Positions 26,246 through 33,490 of a stretch of DNA of 64,000 bases are shown here, piece after piece. The stretch comes from an uncultured Eubacteriales bacterium (GTDB lineage Bacteria; Bacillota; Clostridia; Christensenellales; CAG-138). The first letter of the stretch is position 1. The number at the start of each line of letters is the position of its first letter. The notes below the pieces were generated by a model. It was not told where the DNA came from. It did not search any database and saw only the letters and a list, made by a program, of their open reading frames with translations. The translations under genes and the position numbers were made by a program. Location of the stretch: assembly GCA_900319345.1 (NCBI GenBank), contig ONNZ01000006.1, forward strand, positions 62,001-126,000, read 5' to 3'.

Positions 26246-27109
26246 TTAGGATTTCATGCCGGTCAGGGTGATGGAACGGACCAGCTGCTTCTCGCAGAAG
26301 ATGAAGATGATGAGCACCGGCAGGATGGCCATGAGGGAGGCGGCCATCATGACCTGATACTCGGAGGAGGACTCCTGCATCAGGTACTTGAGGCCGATGG
26401 GCAGCGTCCGGTACTCCGTCTTGGTGGTGACGATCAGGGGCCAGGTGTAGCTCTTCCAGTTCCCCAGGAAGGAGAAGAGGGTGGCGGTGGAGATGGCGCC
26501 CTTGGAGTTGGGCACGATCACCCGGGTCAGGACCCTGAAATACCCGCAGCCGTCCAGCTTGGCGGAGTCCACCAGGTCCTTGGGGATGGAGTCGAAGTAG
26601 CTCATCAACAGGAGGGTGGTGAAGGCCGTGGTCACCTGGGGGAAGATGATGCCTGCGTAGCTGTCCAGCCACCCCAGCGACGCCACCAGCAGGTACATGG
26701 GGATCATGGTCACCACCATGGGCACGAAGAGGCTGGAGCGCATGAAGGCCAGGAACAGCTTCTTGCCGGGGTAGCGGAGCTTGGTGATGGAGTAGGCCGC
26801 GAAGATGGAGATGACGATCTGGAGCACCGTCTCGATGACGGAGGTGACGATGCTGTTGAAATAATACCGCCAGAAGGGGATCATCTCGAAGACCTTGGTG
26901 AAGTTCTGCCACTGCCACTGGGAGGGGATCCACCGAGGCGGGTAGGCGTACACGTCCGCCTTGGTCTTGAAGGCGGAGAGGATCATCCACACGAAGGGGA
27001 AGAGCATGAACAGTGCGCCGATGGTGAGCATGACGAACACGTACCACTGGTAGCCGTTCAGGTGCTTGCGGCGGATGCGCATGGGCTGGATATCGGCAGG
27101 CTTACTCAT
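26246..27109 (-). CDS. Carbohydrate ABC transporter permease (MalG-like)
   Basis: A 287-residue permease with about six membrane segments. The EAA-type loop is seen as SIPKDLVDSAKLDGCGYFRVL, typical of MalG-like subunits. ATG 27109 (MSKPADIQPM) is preferred; it overlaps the upstream permease stop by 8 bases and has AAAGGAC nearby. It pairs with the MalF-like permease to form the channel of the sugar importer. Confidence 0.9.
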   Translation of the reverse strand: MSKPADIQPMRIRRKHLNGYQWYVFVMLTIGALFMLFPFVWMILSAFKTKADVYAYPPRWIPSQWQWQNFTKVFEMIPFWRYYFNSIVTSVIETVLQIVISIFAAYSITKLRYPGKKLFLAFMRSSLFVPMVVTMIPMYLLVASLGWLDSYAGIIFPQVTTAFTTLLLMSYFDSIPKDLVDSAKLDGCGYFRVLTRVIVPNSKGAISTATLFSFLGNWKSYTWPLIVTTKTEYRTLPIGLKYLMQESSSEYQVMMAASLMAILPVLIIFIFCEKQLVRSITLTGMKS

Positions 27110-28055
27110 AGTCCACGTCCTTTCTCGCATCCATGGCGGAGCGGATCTGGGTCAAGATGAAGATGACGACGAACAGCAGCAGGGCCGCGGCGGAGGCCCG
27201 GCCCATGCGGCCGTTGGTGAATGCCTGCTCGTAGATGTAGCTGACGATGAGGCGGGTGGACCCCAGGGGGCCGCCGTTGGGGGTCATGACGTTGATCTCC
27301 GTGAACACCTTGAAGGAGTTGATGATGCACATGATGACCACGAAGTTGGTGATGGGCCGAAGCAGCGGGAACTTCACCTTCCAGAAGAGCTGCCACTCGT
27401 TGGCTCCGTCCAGCCGCGCCGCCTCCAGGTACGAGTCGGAGATGTTCTGCAGGCCCGAAAGGAACAGGACCACGTTGTAGCCGAGACCCTTCCAGATGGA
27501 GAACAGGAGGATGGAGATCATGGCGGTATGCTCGCTGTAGAGCCACTTGAGCTCCGGCAGGCCCAGGAAGGAGAGGATCTGGTTGAAGGGGCCCACCTGG
27601 GGATCGTAGAACCAGATCCAGATGAGGCTGGAGGCCACCATGGGCACCACCACGGGGGCGAAGTAGGTGGACCGCAGGAACTTCTTCAGGGGGATGTTCT
27701 TGTCGAGCTGCACCGCGATCAGCAGGGCCAACGACGTGTCGAAGATGAGCTTGGCCGCCGAATACTTGCAGGTGTTCCACATGGACAGCCAGAAGTCGCT
27801 GTTTTCCAGCAGGTACCTGTAGTTGCGCAGGCCGATGAAGGACATCTCGCCCGTGGCCATGTTGAAGTTGGTCAGGCTGAGCTCCACCACCTGCACCACC
27901 GGGATCACGAAGGTGAACACCAGGAACACGATGGAGGGCACCAGCAGCAGCACGCCCACCACGATCTCCGGCACGGAATAGGTGTTCCGTCCCAGGGTGA
28001 TCTTGCGGATGGCGCGTGCAGGCGGCTTTACGGCCGCCGAAGCGTTCTTTTCCAT
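27102..28055 (-). CDS. Sugar ABC transporter permease (MalF/UgpA-like)
   Basis: A 317-residue permease with about six membrane segments and the EAA loop QNISDSYLEAARLDGANEWQ, characteristic of MalF/UgpA-type subunits. An extended N-terminal tail (about 30 residues) precedes the first segment. AGGAGATGAGCCT precedes ATG 28055. It is followed directly by the MalG-like partner and the binding protein. Confidence 0.9.
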   Translation of the reverse strand: MEKNASAAVKPPARAIRKITLGRNTYSVPEIVVGVLLLVPSIVFLVFTFVIPVVQVVELSLTNFNMATGEMSFIGLRNYRYLLENSDFWLSMWNTCKYSAAKLIFDTSLALLIAVQLDKNIPLKKFLRSTYFAPVVVPMVASSLIWIWFYDPQVGPFNQILSFLGLPELKWLYSEHTAMISILLFSIWKGLGYNVVLFLSGLQNISDSYLEAARLDGANEWQLFWKVKFPLLRPITNFVVIMCIINSFKVFTEINVMTPNGGPLGSTRLIVSYIYEQAFTNGRMGRASAAALLLFVVIFILTQIRSAMDARKDVDYE

Positions 28056-28059
28056 AGGC

Positions 28060-29019
28060 TCATCTCCTTTTGGCGATCAGGACATCTTGGGGGACATAGT
28101 GCAAGGTGACGGCCCCGCCGGTCAAAGGCCAGGGGTTCCCGTCGCACACGGCCAGGACCGAGGGGTCCAGGCCGGTGATGGCGATCTCGTCCGCCGCCGA
28201 AAAGAGCAGCCGCTCCTCGGGGGCGAAGGCGTCGTAGCCCCTGTCGTCCGGCTCGTAGCTGACCAGGGGTCGGGCGCTCAACGTAAGAGCGCCCTGGGTG
28301 GGGGAGTCGGGGGCGTAGCAGTAGATGCCGTGGACGGCCCGCCCGTAGAGCCGATCCTGGATCAGGGGGGCGGCGATAGCCTGCCCCACGGCCGGCAATG
28401 ACACGGGAAGGGGGCGGCCGTTCTTCGTCACCCGGGCGCGGGGACCGAAGACGTTTTCAAGAGGCGTGCCCCGGACCACCCTGCCCTCCGCCAACAGGGC
28501 CTGCCCGTCGGCGGTGACGGTCTCCCCGTCCATAGTGGCGAGGTAGGTGTTGCCCAGGACCACGTCGTTGTATCCCGCCGCGATCCGGCGGCCGCGATCA
28601 TACACGGCGACGGCGGCTCCGGGGACGAAGCACAGGGCCTCCACCGGGGGGATGGGATCGTCCCCAGACAGGGTGACAATGGGGCCCACGTTGGCGGTGC
28701 CGAGGCCGATCCCCAGCAGGGGCACGGCCTTGCGGCATTCCCCCAATGCCTCGGCGGCGTAGGCGGCGGTGCCGTCGCCGCCCAGGGTGACGATCATCTC
28801 CGCCCCGGCAGTGAGGAGGGCTCGGACGCTGCCGAAAAGCTTCTCCACATACCCGCCCGCCGGTTCCGGCAGCAGCTCCGCCCGGGAAAAACAGGGGGCG
28901 GCGGGCCCGTCCACGGCCAACAGCTCATGGCCCTGCCAGCGCACCTCCAGCCGGGAGATCACCGCCTGGGCCCTTTGCCCATGCCCGGCGGAGGGGTTGA
29001 CCAGAACGCCGATCCTCAT
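28060..29019 (-). CDS. ATP-NAD kinase-fold protein (AcoX-like)
   Basis: A 319-residue protein. The N-terminus IGVLVNPSAGHGQRA and the core MIVTLGGDGTAAYAAEALG are hallmarks of the NAD kinase/diacylglycerol kinase superfamily, and the C-terminal half is an all-beta domain. It resembles AcoX-type proteins found in dehydrogenase operons, whose substrate is not settled. ATG 29019 overlaps the upstream stop as ATGA; the longer frame is only a shadow of the dehydrogenase gene. No other sugar kinase is in this operon, so it could be the phosphorylating enzyme for the imported compound. That is inference. Confidence 0.8.
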   Translation of the reverse strand: MRIGVLVNPSAGHGQRAQAVISRLEVRWQGHELLAVDGPAAPCFSRAELLPEPAGGYVEKLFGSVRALLTAGAEMIVTLGGDGTAAYAAEALGECRKAVPLLGIGLGTANVGPIVTLSGDDPIPPVEALCFVPGAAVAVYDRGRRIAAGYNDVVLGNTYLATMDGETVTADGQALLAEGRVVRGTPLENVFGPRARVTKNGRPLPVSLPAVGQAIAAPLIQDRLYGRAVHGIYCYAPDSPTQGALTLSARPLVSYEPDDRGYDAFAPEERLLFSAADEIAITGLDPSVLAVCDGNPWPLTGGAVTLHYVPQDVLIAKRR

Positions 29020-29984
29020 GGCTCGATGACGATCTTGAAGGCCCGGCCGTCCTTGAGGAAGTCGAAGGCCTCCTGCCCCTTGTCCAGGGGGAAGGTGTGG
29101 GTGATGAGGCGGCGGTAGTGGTCCGGATTGTTCCGCACGGCCTCGTAGGCCATCCTGAAGTGGTCCAGCCGATAGCCGCTGCTGCCCATGACGGCCACCT
29201 TCCGGTAGTGCAGGTCGTGGGCGTCCACGTTCAGCACCGTGCCCGAGGGGAGCCCGGCGAACACGTGGACCCGGCCTCCGTTGTGGACGGAATGGATGGC
29301 CTGCTCCACCAGCTCCTTCTTGTTCACCGCCACGAAGATGCGGGTGAACTCCTTCATGTTGTACTGTTCCAGGGGCGCCGCCGGGATGCCCCAGCCGTTG
29401 AGGCAGTCCCGCCGAAGCTCGTTGAGCTCCGCCACCTGCACGTCGATGCCCCGATCCTTCAGGGTGAAGGCGATGAGGGCGCCCATGGGGCCGCCGCCGA
29501 TGACCAGGGCCTTGTCCCTCTCGGTGACCTCCATCTGCTCCACCCCGTCCAGCACGCACGCCAGGGGCTCCACCAGGGCGAAGGCCTTGTCCGGGCCGGG
29601 GATGGGGAAGACGCCCCGGGATACGAAGGACAGAGGGACGCTCACCTTCTCACAGAAGGCGCCGTCCCCCACATACTCCTTGTTTTTGCAGCTTTCCCCG
29701 TTGCCCTGGCGGCATTCGTCGCAGACGCCGCACTCCCCGTAGGGCGCCACCACCACGCAATCCCCGGGGGCGTAGCCGGAGCCCGCCGGCGCCTTGTCCA
29801 CCACGCCGTAGAACTCATGGCCCAGGATCGTGGGGGGCTTGAAATAGGGATGTCCATGAAGCAAAGTCTTCAGATCCGTTCCGCAGATGGCGCAGCCCAG
29901 TATCCGTACCAGAAACTCTCCCTTGGGTTCCGGCACGTCCCGGACTTCCAGCTGCCGTTCGCCTACGTACACCAATGCTTTCAT
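29016..29984 (-). CDS. Zinc-dependent alcohol dehydrogenase (MDR family)
   Basis: A 322-residue medium-chain dehydrogenase. Catalytic zinc ligands are Cys and His in CAICGTDLKT and GHEFYGVV. The structural zinc site is CGVCDECRQGNGESC. The NAD(P) fold is VIGGGPMGALIAFTL. It resembles sorbitol or threonine dehydrogenases. ATG 29984 is chosen (AAGGAG 9 bases upstream) over the in-frame TTG at 29993. It follows the SorC regulator. Likely it oxidises a polyol or hydroxy-sugar imported by the operon's transporters. Confidence 0.88.
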   Translation of the reverse strand: MKALVYVGERQLEVRDVPEPKGEFLVRILGCAICGTDLKTLLHGHPYFKPPTILGHEFYGVVDKAPAGSGYAPGDCVVVAPYGECGVCDECRQGNGESCKNKEYVGDGAFCEKVSVPLSFVSRGVFPIPGPDKAFALVEPLACVLDGVEQMEVTERDKALVIGGGPMGALIAFTLKDRGIDVQVAELNELRRDCLNGWGIPAAPLEQYNMKEFTRIFVAVNKKELVEQAIHSVHNGGRVHVFAGLPSGTVLNVDAHDLHYRKVAVMGSSGYRLDHFRMAYEAVRNNPDHYRRLITHTFPLDKGQEAFDFLKDGRAFKIVIEP

Positions 29985-29989
29985 CTCTC

Positions 29990-30949
29990 TCAACTCCTTA
30001 TCGCGTCATAGATGGCTTCCGCGGTGACGCTGTCCGTCACCAGCATGTTGTAGTATCCGGCTTTCGCGGCGGCGATGAGGGCGGGGACCTTGTCCCGCCC
30101 GCCGGCCAGGCAGATCACCTTGCGGACCCGGCGAAGATCGGCGGCGTCGAAGGCCACCCGCTCGTAGCCGGAGATCTCGGGCACCAGGGTGCCGTCCGCC
30201 CGGAAGAAATGGGTCAGCACGTCGCCCACGGCCTGGGCCAGGAGCGACCGCTCGGCAGGCTGGGCGTCCACCTCGGTGATGAAGAAATGATCGGCGCCCG
30301 GGGCGGTCCCTACGCCCACGATGGCGGCGTCCAGATCGTCCCAATAGCGGTGCAGCTGCTGGAGCCGCTTCTTTTCCAGCTCCGACAGGGCCACCTCGCT
30401 TTCCCGGAAGGCGGGCACGTTGATAAAATAGGTATGGGCCCGGAACCGCTCGCCCAGGCGGTCCAGGATGGCGTTCACCTGCATGGCCGGGTTGTCCGTG
30501 CCGGAGGCGCCGATGAGGGGCACGAACAGCTTGGCGGACTCCGCCCCCCGGTGGGACAGGACGCAGCTCATCCGGTACACGGTCCGTCCCCAGCCCACGC
30601 CCACGGTCCGGCAGGACTTGAGCTCCTTGGGGAGGAAGCCGGCGGCGGCGGTGGCGATGGCCTCGATCACGTCCTCCTCAGCGGCGGTCTCGTTGAGGGG
30701 CGCGATGGCCACGTCCTTCAGCCTCAGCTCCCGGACGAGATCGTCCCGAAGCTCGTTGAGGCTGATCCGGCCCGGCATGCGCACGGTGATCTCCACGATG
30801 CCCCGGGCTCGCGCCTGATCCAGCAGCCGGGAGATCTGGGAGCGGGAGATGCTCTCCGCCGCCGCGATCTGGGCCTGGGTCAGACCGTCCATATAGTACA
30901 TCTTGGCGATACGATACATCTGCATCATATCCGTGCGATTCCGGGGCAT
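29990..30949 (-). CDS. SorC family sugar-responsive transcriptional regulator
   Basis: A 319-residue regulator. The N-terminal HTH is seen in YYMDGLTQAQIAAAESISRSQ (about 18-38), followed by VSRLL-like recognition residues. The C-terminal SorC/DeoR-type phosphosugar-binding domain contains TVGVGWGRTVYRM, GASGTDNPAMQVN, AIVGVGTAP and VICLAGGRDKVPAL. Family knowledge: such proteins are displaced from or activated on DNA by a phosphorylated sugar. Being second in the operon it probably autoregulates through sites in the divergent region 31691-31998. Confidence 0.88.
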   Translation of the reverse strand: MPRNRTDMMQMYRIAKMYYMDGLTQAQIAAAESISRSQISRLLDQARARGIVEITVRMPGRISLNELRDDLVRELRLKDVAIAPLNETAAEEDVIEAIATAAAGFLPKELKSCRTVGVGWGRTVYRMSCVLSHRGAESAKLFVPLIGASGTDNPAMQVNAILDRLGERFRAHTYFINVPAFRESEVALSELEKKRLQQLHRYWDDLDAAIVGVGTAPGADHFFITEVDAQPAERSLLAQAVGDVLTHFFRADGTLVPEISGYERVAFDAADLRRVRKVICLAGGRDKVPALIAAAKAGYYNMLVTDSVTAEAIYDAIRS

Positions 30950-30964
30950 GGGACAGCTCCTGTA

Positions 30965-31690
30965 TTACTTATGAAGGATTTGGTACAGCTTTTCGATGCG
31001 CTCCGCGGCGTCCTCGCTCTGGAACAGGTTCCGCCCGAAGCAGAAGCCCTTGACGCCACAGCGGACGGCGTCCGCCGCCGTGTCCAAAATGTCCGCGCCC
31101 TTGGGCCCGCCGGCGAGGACGATGGGCACCGGGCAGTTCCTGACCACGGCCTCGAAGTTCTCGGTATAGAAGGCCTTCACCACGTCCGCCCCCAGCTCCG
31201 CGGCCACCCGGGCCCCGTTGGCCTGGATGTCGAAGGTCTGGGTCTTGGTGAAATCCTCGGCCAGGATCTCCACCACCACGGGGATCTGGAGCCGGTGGAA
31301 GCCGTCGATGGCCTCGGCCGCGTCCTGGATGCTCCGATAGTCGGCGCCGCCCAGGACCATCATCATCACCACCGCGTCCGCGCCCATAGCGAGGGCTGTC
31401 TCGGGGCTGACGAAATTCCTGTTCACGTTGGTGAACTCCGTGGACAGGAAGGTGCCGCCGAAGGAGGTGCGCAGGATGATCTTCTTGTGGAGCAGCTCCT
31501 GCTGGGCCAGGCGGGCCACCCCGGGGTTGATCAAGAAGGCGTCCAGCTTGGAGTCCTTCCGGGCCCGGATCACGGAGACGGGGTCTTCCAGCCCTTCCAC
31601 CAGGCCGCACTGAGGCAGGTCCATGGCCATGGCGAACAGCTTTCCTTCGTTGGAGAACAGGCGGGCAACGTTGCGCTCTAATCCATTCAT
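30965..31690 (-). CDS. Class I aldolase of the DeoC/FbaB/LsrF family
   Basis: A 241-residue TIM-barrel aldolase. The Schiff-base Lys lies in GADVVKAFYTENF, followed by the phosphate-binding loop CPVPIVLAGGPKG and GVKGFCFGRNLFQ. It is closest in pattern to class I fructose-bisphosphate aldolases and LsrF. ATG 31690 (MNGLERNVARLF) is chosen because the longer frame crosses the promoter. Being first in the operon it probably performs the central C-C cleavage of the phosphorylated substrate. Confidence 0.85.
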   Translation of the reverse strand: MNGLERNVARLFSNEGKLFAMAMDLPQCGLVEGLEDPVSVIRARKDSKLDAFLINPGVARLAQQELLHKKIILRTSFGGTFLSTEFTNVNRNFVSPETALAMGADAVVMMMVLGGADYRSIQDAAEAIDGFHRLQIPVVVEILAEDFTKTQTFDIQANGARVAAELGADVVKAFYTENFEAVVRNCPVPIVLAGGPKGADILDTAADAVRCGVKGFCFGRNLFQSEDAAERIEKLYQILHK

Positions 31691-31720
31691 AGTAAAACCC
31701 CACTTTCCAGCGTTTTTTTC

Positions 31721-31749
31721 ATTGTACCGCATCCCGGGATCAATTACAA
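31721..31749 (-). promoter_or_regulatory. Promoter of the 14-gene minus-strand operon
   Basis: On the minus strand TTGTAA (31749-31744), 17 bases, TACAAT (31726-31721), about 30 bases before the aldolase start. Confidence 0.65.
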
Positions 31750-31761
31750 TCCGCCCGGAAA

Positions 31762-31866
31762 GATTTGCACATTTGTCCATCACTTTTTTGCATAATATCC
31801 TGCAAAAGGAAGAAAAGTGTCGGCAGCGCGACGCTTTTGCGGCTTGGACGGGATTTGGGCATTTGT
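31762..31866. promoter_or_regulatory. Candidate SorC operators in divergent region
   Basis: Two near-identical 15-mers, GATTTGCACATTTGT (31762-31776) and GATTTGGGCATTTGT (31852-31866), are 90 bases apart. Between them is an inverted repeat TTTTGCA-8-TGCAAAA (31786-31807). They lie just upstream of both divergent promoters. The rest of 31691-31998 holds only the promoters and leaders. Confidence 0.45.
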
Positions 31867-31884
31867 GAAAAATGAAGAAATTAC

Positions 31885-31913
31885 TGGACAGGGGGTATTG
31901 ACCTCGTTATAAT
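31885..31913 (+). promoter_or_regulatory. Promoter of the repeat lipoprotein gene
   Basis: TGGACA (31885-31890), 17 bases, TATAAT (31908-31913); the transcript leader would be about 80 bases. Confidence 0.65.
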
Positions 31914-31998
31914 ATATACCGTATACAGGCGGTCTGCCCCCGGGGCGAACCGCGGCGTACGACCCATCATTTTGAAATAAAAAACAGGAGGGAAAGTC

Positions 31999-33402
31999 AT
32001 GAAAAAGACCTGGTTCGCATTGCTGCTGGCTGTGGTGATGCTGGCGTCCATGTTCGTCGGCTGCACCCAGAAGCCCGCGGAAAAGCCTGCTGAGGCGGCT
32101 CCCGTGGTGACGGAAGCGCCCAAGCCCACCGAAGCCCCCAAAGAGGAGCCCAAGCCCACCGAGGCGCCCGCTCCCGAGCCCACGGCTGAGCCCGAACCCG
32201 AGCCCGAACCCGAAGGCCTCCACAAGCTGGTCGTGCTGAACACGCTGGTGAAGGACATGGAGACCGTCAAGAGCGAGGATTCCCGCTTCAACGCCTACTG
32301 GCTGCCCTCCTACAAGCTGGGCGAGATCTTCGAGAAGAACTTCTGGTTCGTGCCCGAAGCCAACGAAGTGGTGGCTGTGACGGCCTACAGCGACGGCTAC
32401 ACCGACGACGGCACCGATTCCTATGAGACCCTGTGCGCCAAGGGCGTGTCCTTCGGCTTCACCGACAACAAGGGCGGCACCTACGACGTGTTCACCGGCC
32501 CCACCCAGAAGATGAACGCCATGGTCCAGTACATGGGCTACATCCTCACCGGTCACGAGTGCGCTTTGTTCGTGCCCGAGGATGGCTGGGAGAACCTGAA
32601 GGAGCTCTTCGACGAGATCAAGATGGCCCCCGCCGAGTCCTACGACTTCATCTGCGCCGACGACTACAAGGAAGAGATCGCCGCGGCTGACCTGGAGAAC
32701 TGCAAGATCTACGTGAGCGACAAGGGCACCATCGACGCCACCTCCATCGCTTACCCCAAGTACGGCCTCACCAGCATCCGCTACATCGTGCCTCACGACG
32801 TGACCAAGGAGTCCGAGCCGGTGGAGGGCATCAACCAGATCGTGGTCATGCCCAACGCCGACGGCATCCTGGATGTGGAAGCCCCCGAACTGCTGAACTA
32901 CGGCGGTACCCTGTACGCGGCCTACCCCGTGGCTGAGGTGCTCAAGAAGGCCGGCATCGAGACCACCACGGCCAAGGCCATCTCCTACAAGGACGGCTAC
33001 ATCTTCGACTACGACATCGACACCTTCATGAAGGTCTACTTCTGCCTGGACACCAAGAACAAGAACGACGCCTTCACCTGCGGCAAGGCCCAGGTCAGGG
33101 ATCAGCTCTGCAAGGCGGCCGGCCAGTACATCTTCGATGACGCGGCCTTGGTCTACGTGCCCGGCACGGACGTGATGCCCGACGGTTACAGCGTGCCCGA
33201 CCTGTTCAAGGCCATCGGCATGGTGGAAGCCAAGGCCTATAAGTTCACCTGCGCTGACGGCTGGGCCGAGGAGATCGACGCGGAGGATCTCGCCAACGTG
33301 AAGATCTTCATCAACGCCGCCGGTGACGGTGTGGACGCCACCTCCATCGCGTATCCCGACTATACGCTGATGAACATCCTCGAGATCACCCCCGTCGCCT
33401 GA
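31999..33402 (+). CDS. Lipoprotein with two internal repeats, family not recognised
   Basis: A 467-residue lipoprotein: signal peptide, lipobox FVGC (Cys 22), and a Pro/Glu/Thr/Ala linker to about residue 72. Two homologous domains follow, about 73-266 and 277-467. Both end with the same block: F-x-C-A-D, E-E-I-x-A-x-D-L-x-N-x-K-I and DATSIAYP (near 217-253 and 417-453). The repeats are clearly diverged. GGAGGG lies before the ATG; the gene has its own promoter and a very strong terminator, and codon choice is highly biased, which suggests strong expression. I do not recognise the domain. Its place between the sugar operon and the gamma-glutamyl locus does not settle its partner. Confidence 0.85.
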   Translation: MKKTWFALLLAVVMLASMFVGCTQKPAEKPAEAAPVVTEAPKPTEAPKEEPKPTEAPAPEPTAEPEPEPEPEGLHKLVVLNTLVKDMETVKSEDSRFNAYWLPSYKLGEIFEKNFWFVPEANEVVAVTAYSDGYTDDGTDSYETLCAKGVSFGFTDNKGGTYDVFTGPTQKMNAMVQYMGYILTGHECALFVPEDGWENLKELFDEIKMAPAESYDFICADDYKEEIAAADLENCKIYVSDKGTIDATSIAYPKYGLTSIRYIVPHDVTKESEPVEGINQIVVMPNADGILDVEAPELLNYGGTLYAAYPVAEVLKKAGIETTTAKAISYKDGYIFDYDIDTFMKVYFCLDTKNKNDAFTCGKAQVRDQLCKAAGQYIFDDAALVYVPGTDVMPDGYSVPDLFKAIGMVEAKAYKFTCADGWAEEIDAEDLANVKIFINAAGDGVDATSIAYPDYTLMNILEITPVA

Positions 33403-33410
33403 TTATGCGA

Positions 33411-33440
33411 AAAAACCTCCCCTGCAGGGGAGGTTTTTTT
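33411..33440 (+). terminator. Strong terminator after the repeat lipoprotein gene
   Basis: AAACCTCCCCTG and CAGGGGAGGTTT form a perfect hairpin, followed by TTTTTTT. Confidence 0.95.
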
Positions 33441-33490
33441 ATTCATCACAGGATCGTGCGCGAAAACCAAACCACAGGGAGGAAAGCACT

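Noticed and set aside
28060..29559. A 499-codon version of the NAD-kinase-like gene
   Set aside because: The first 180 codons are a shadow of the zinc dehydrogenase. The ATG at 29019 overlaps the upstream stop as ATGA and begins the real fold.
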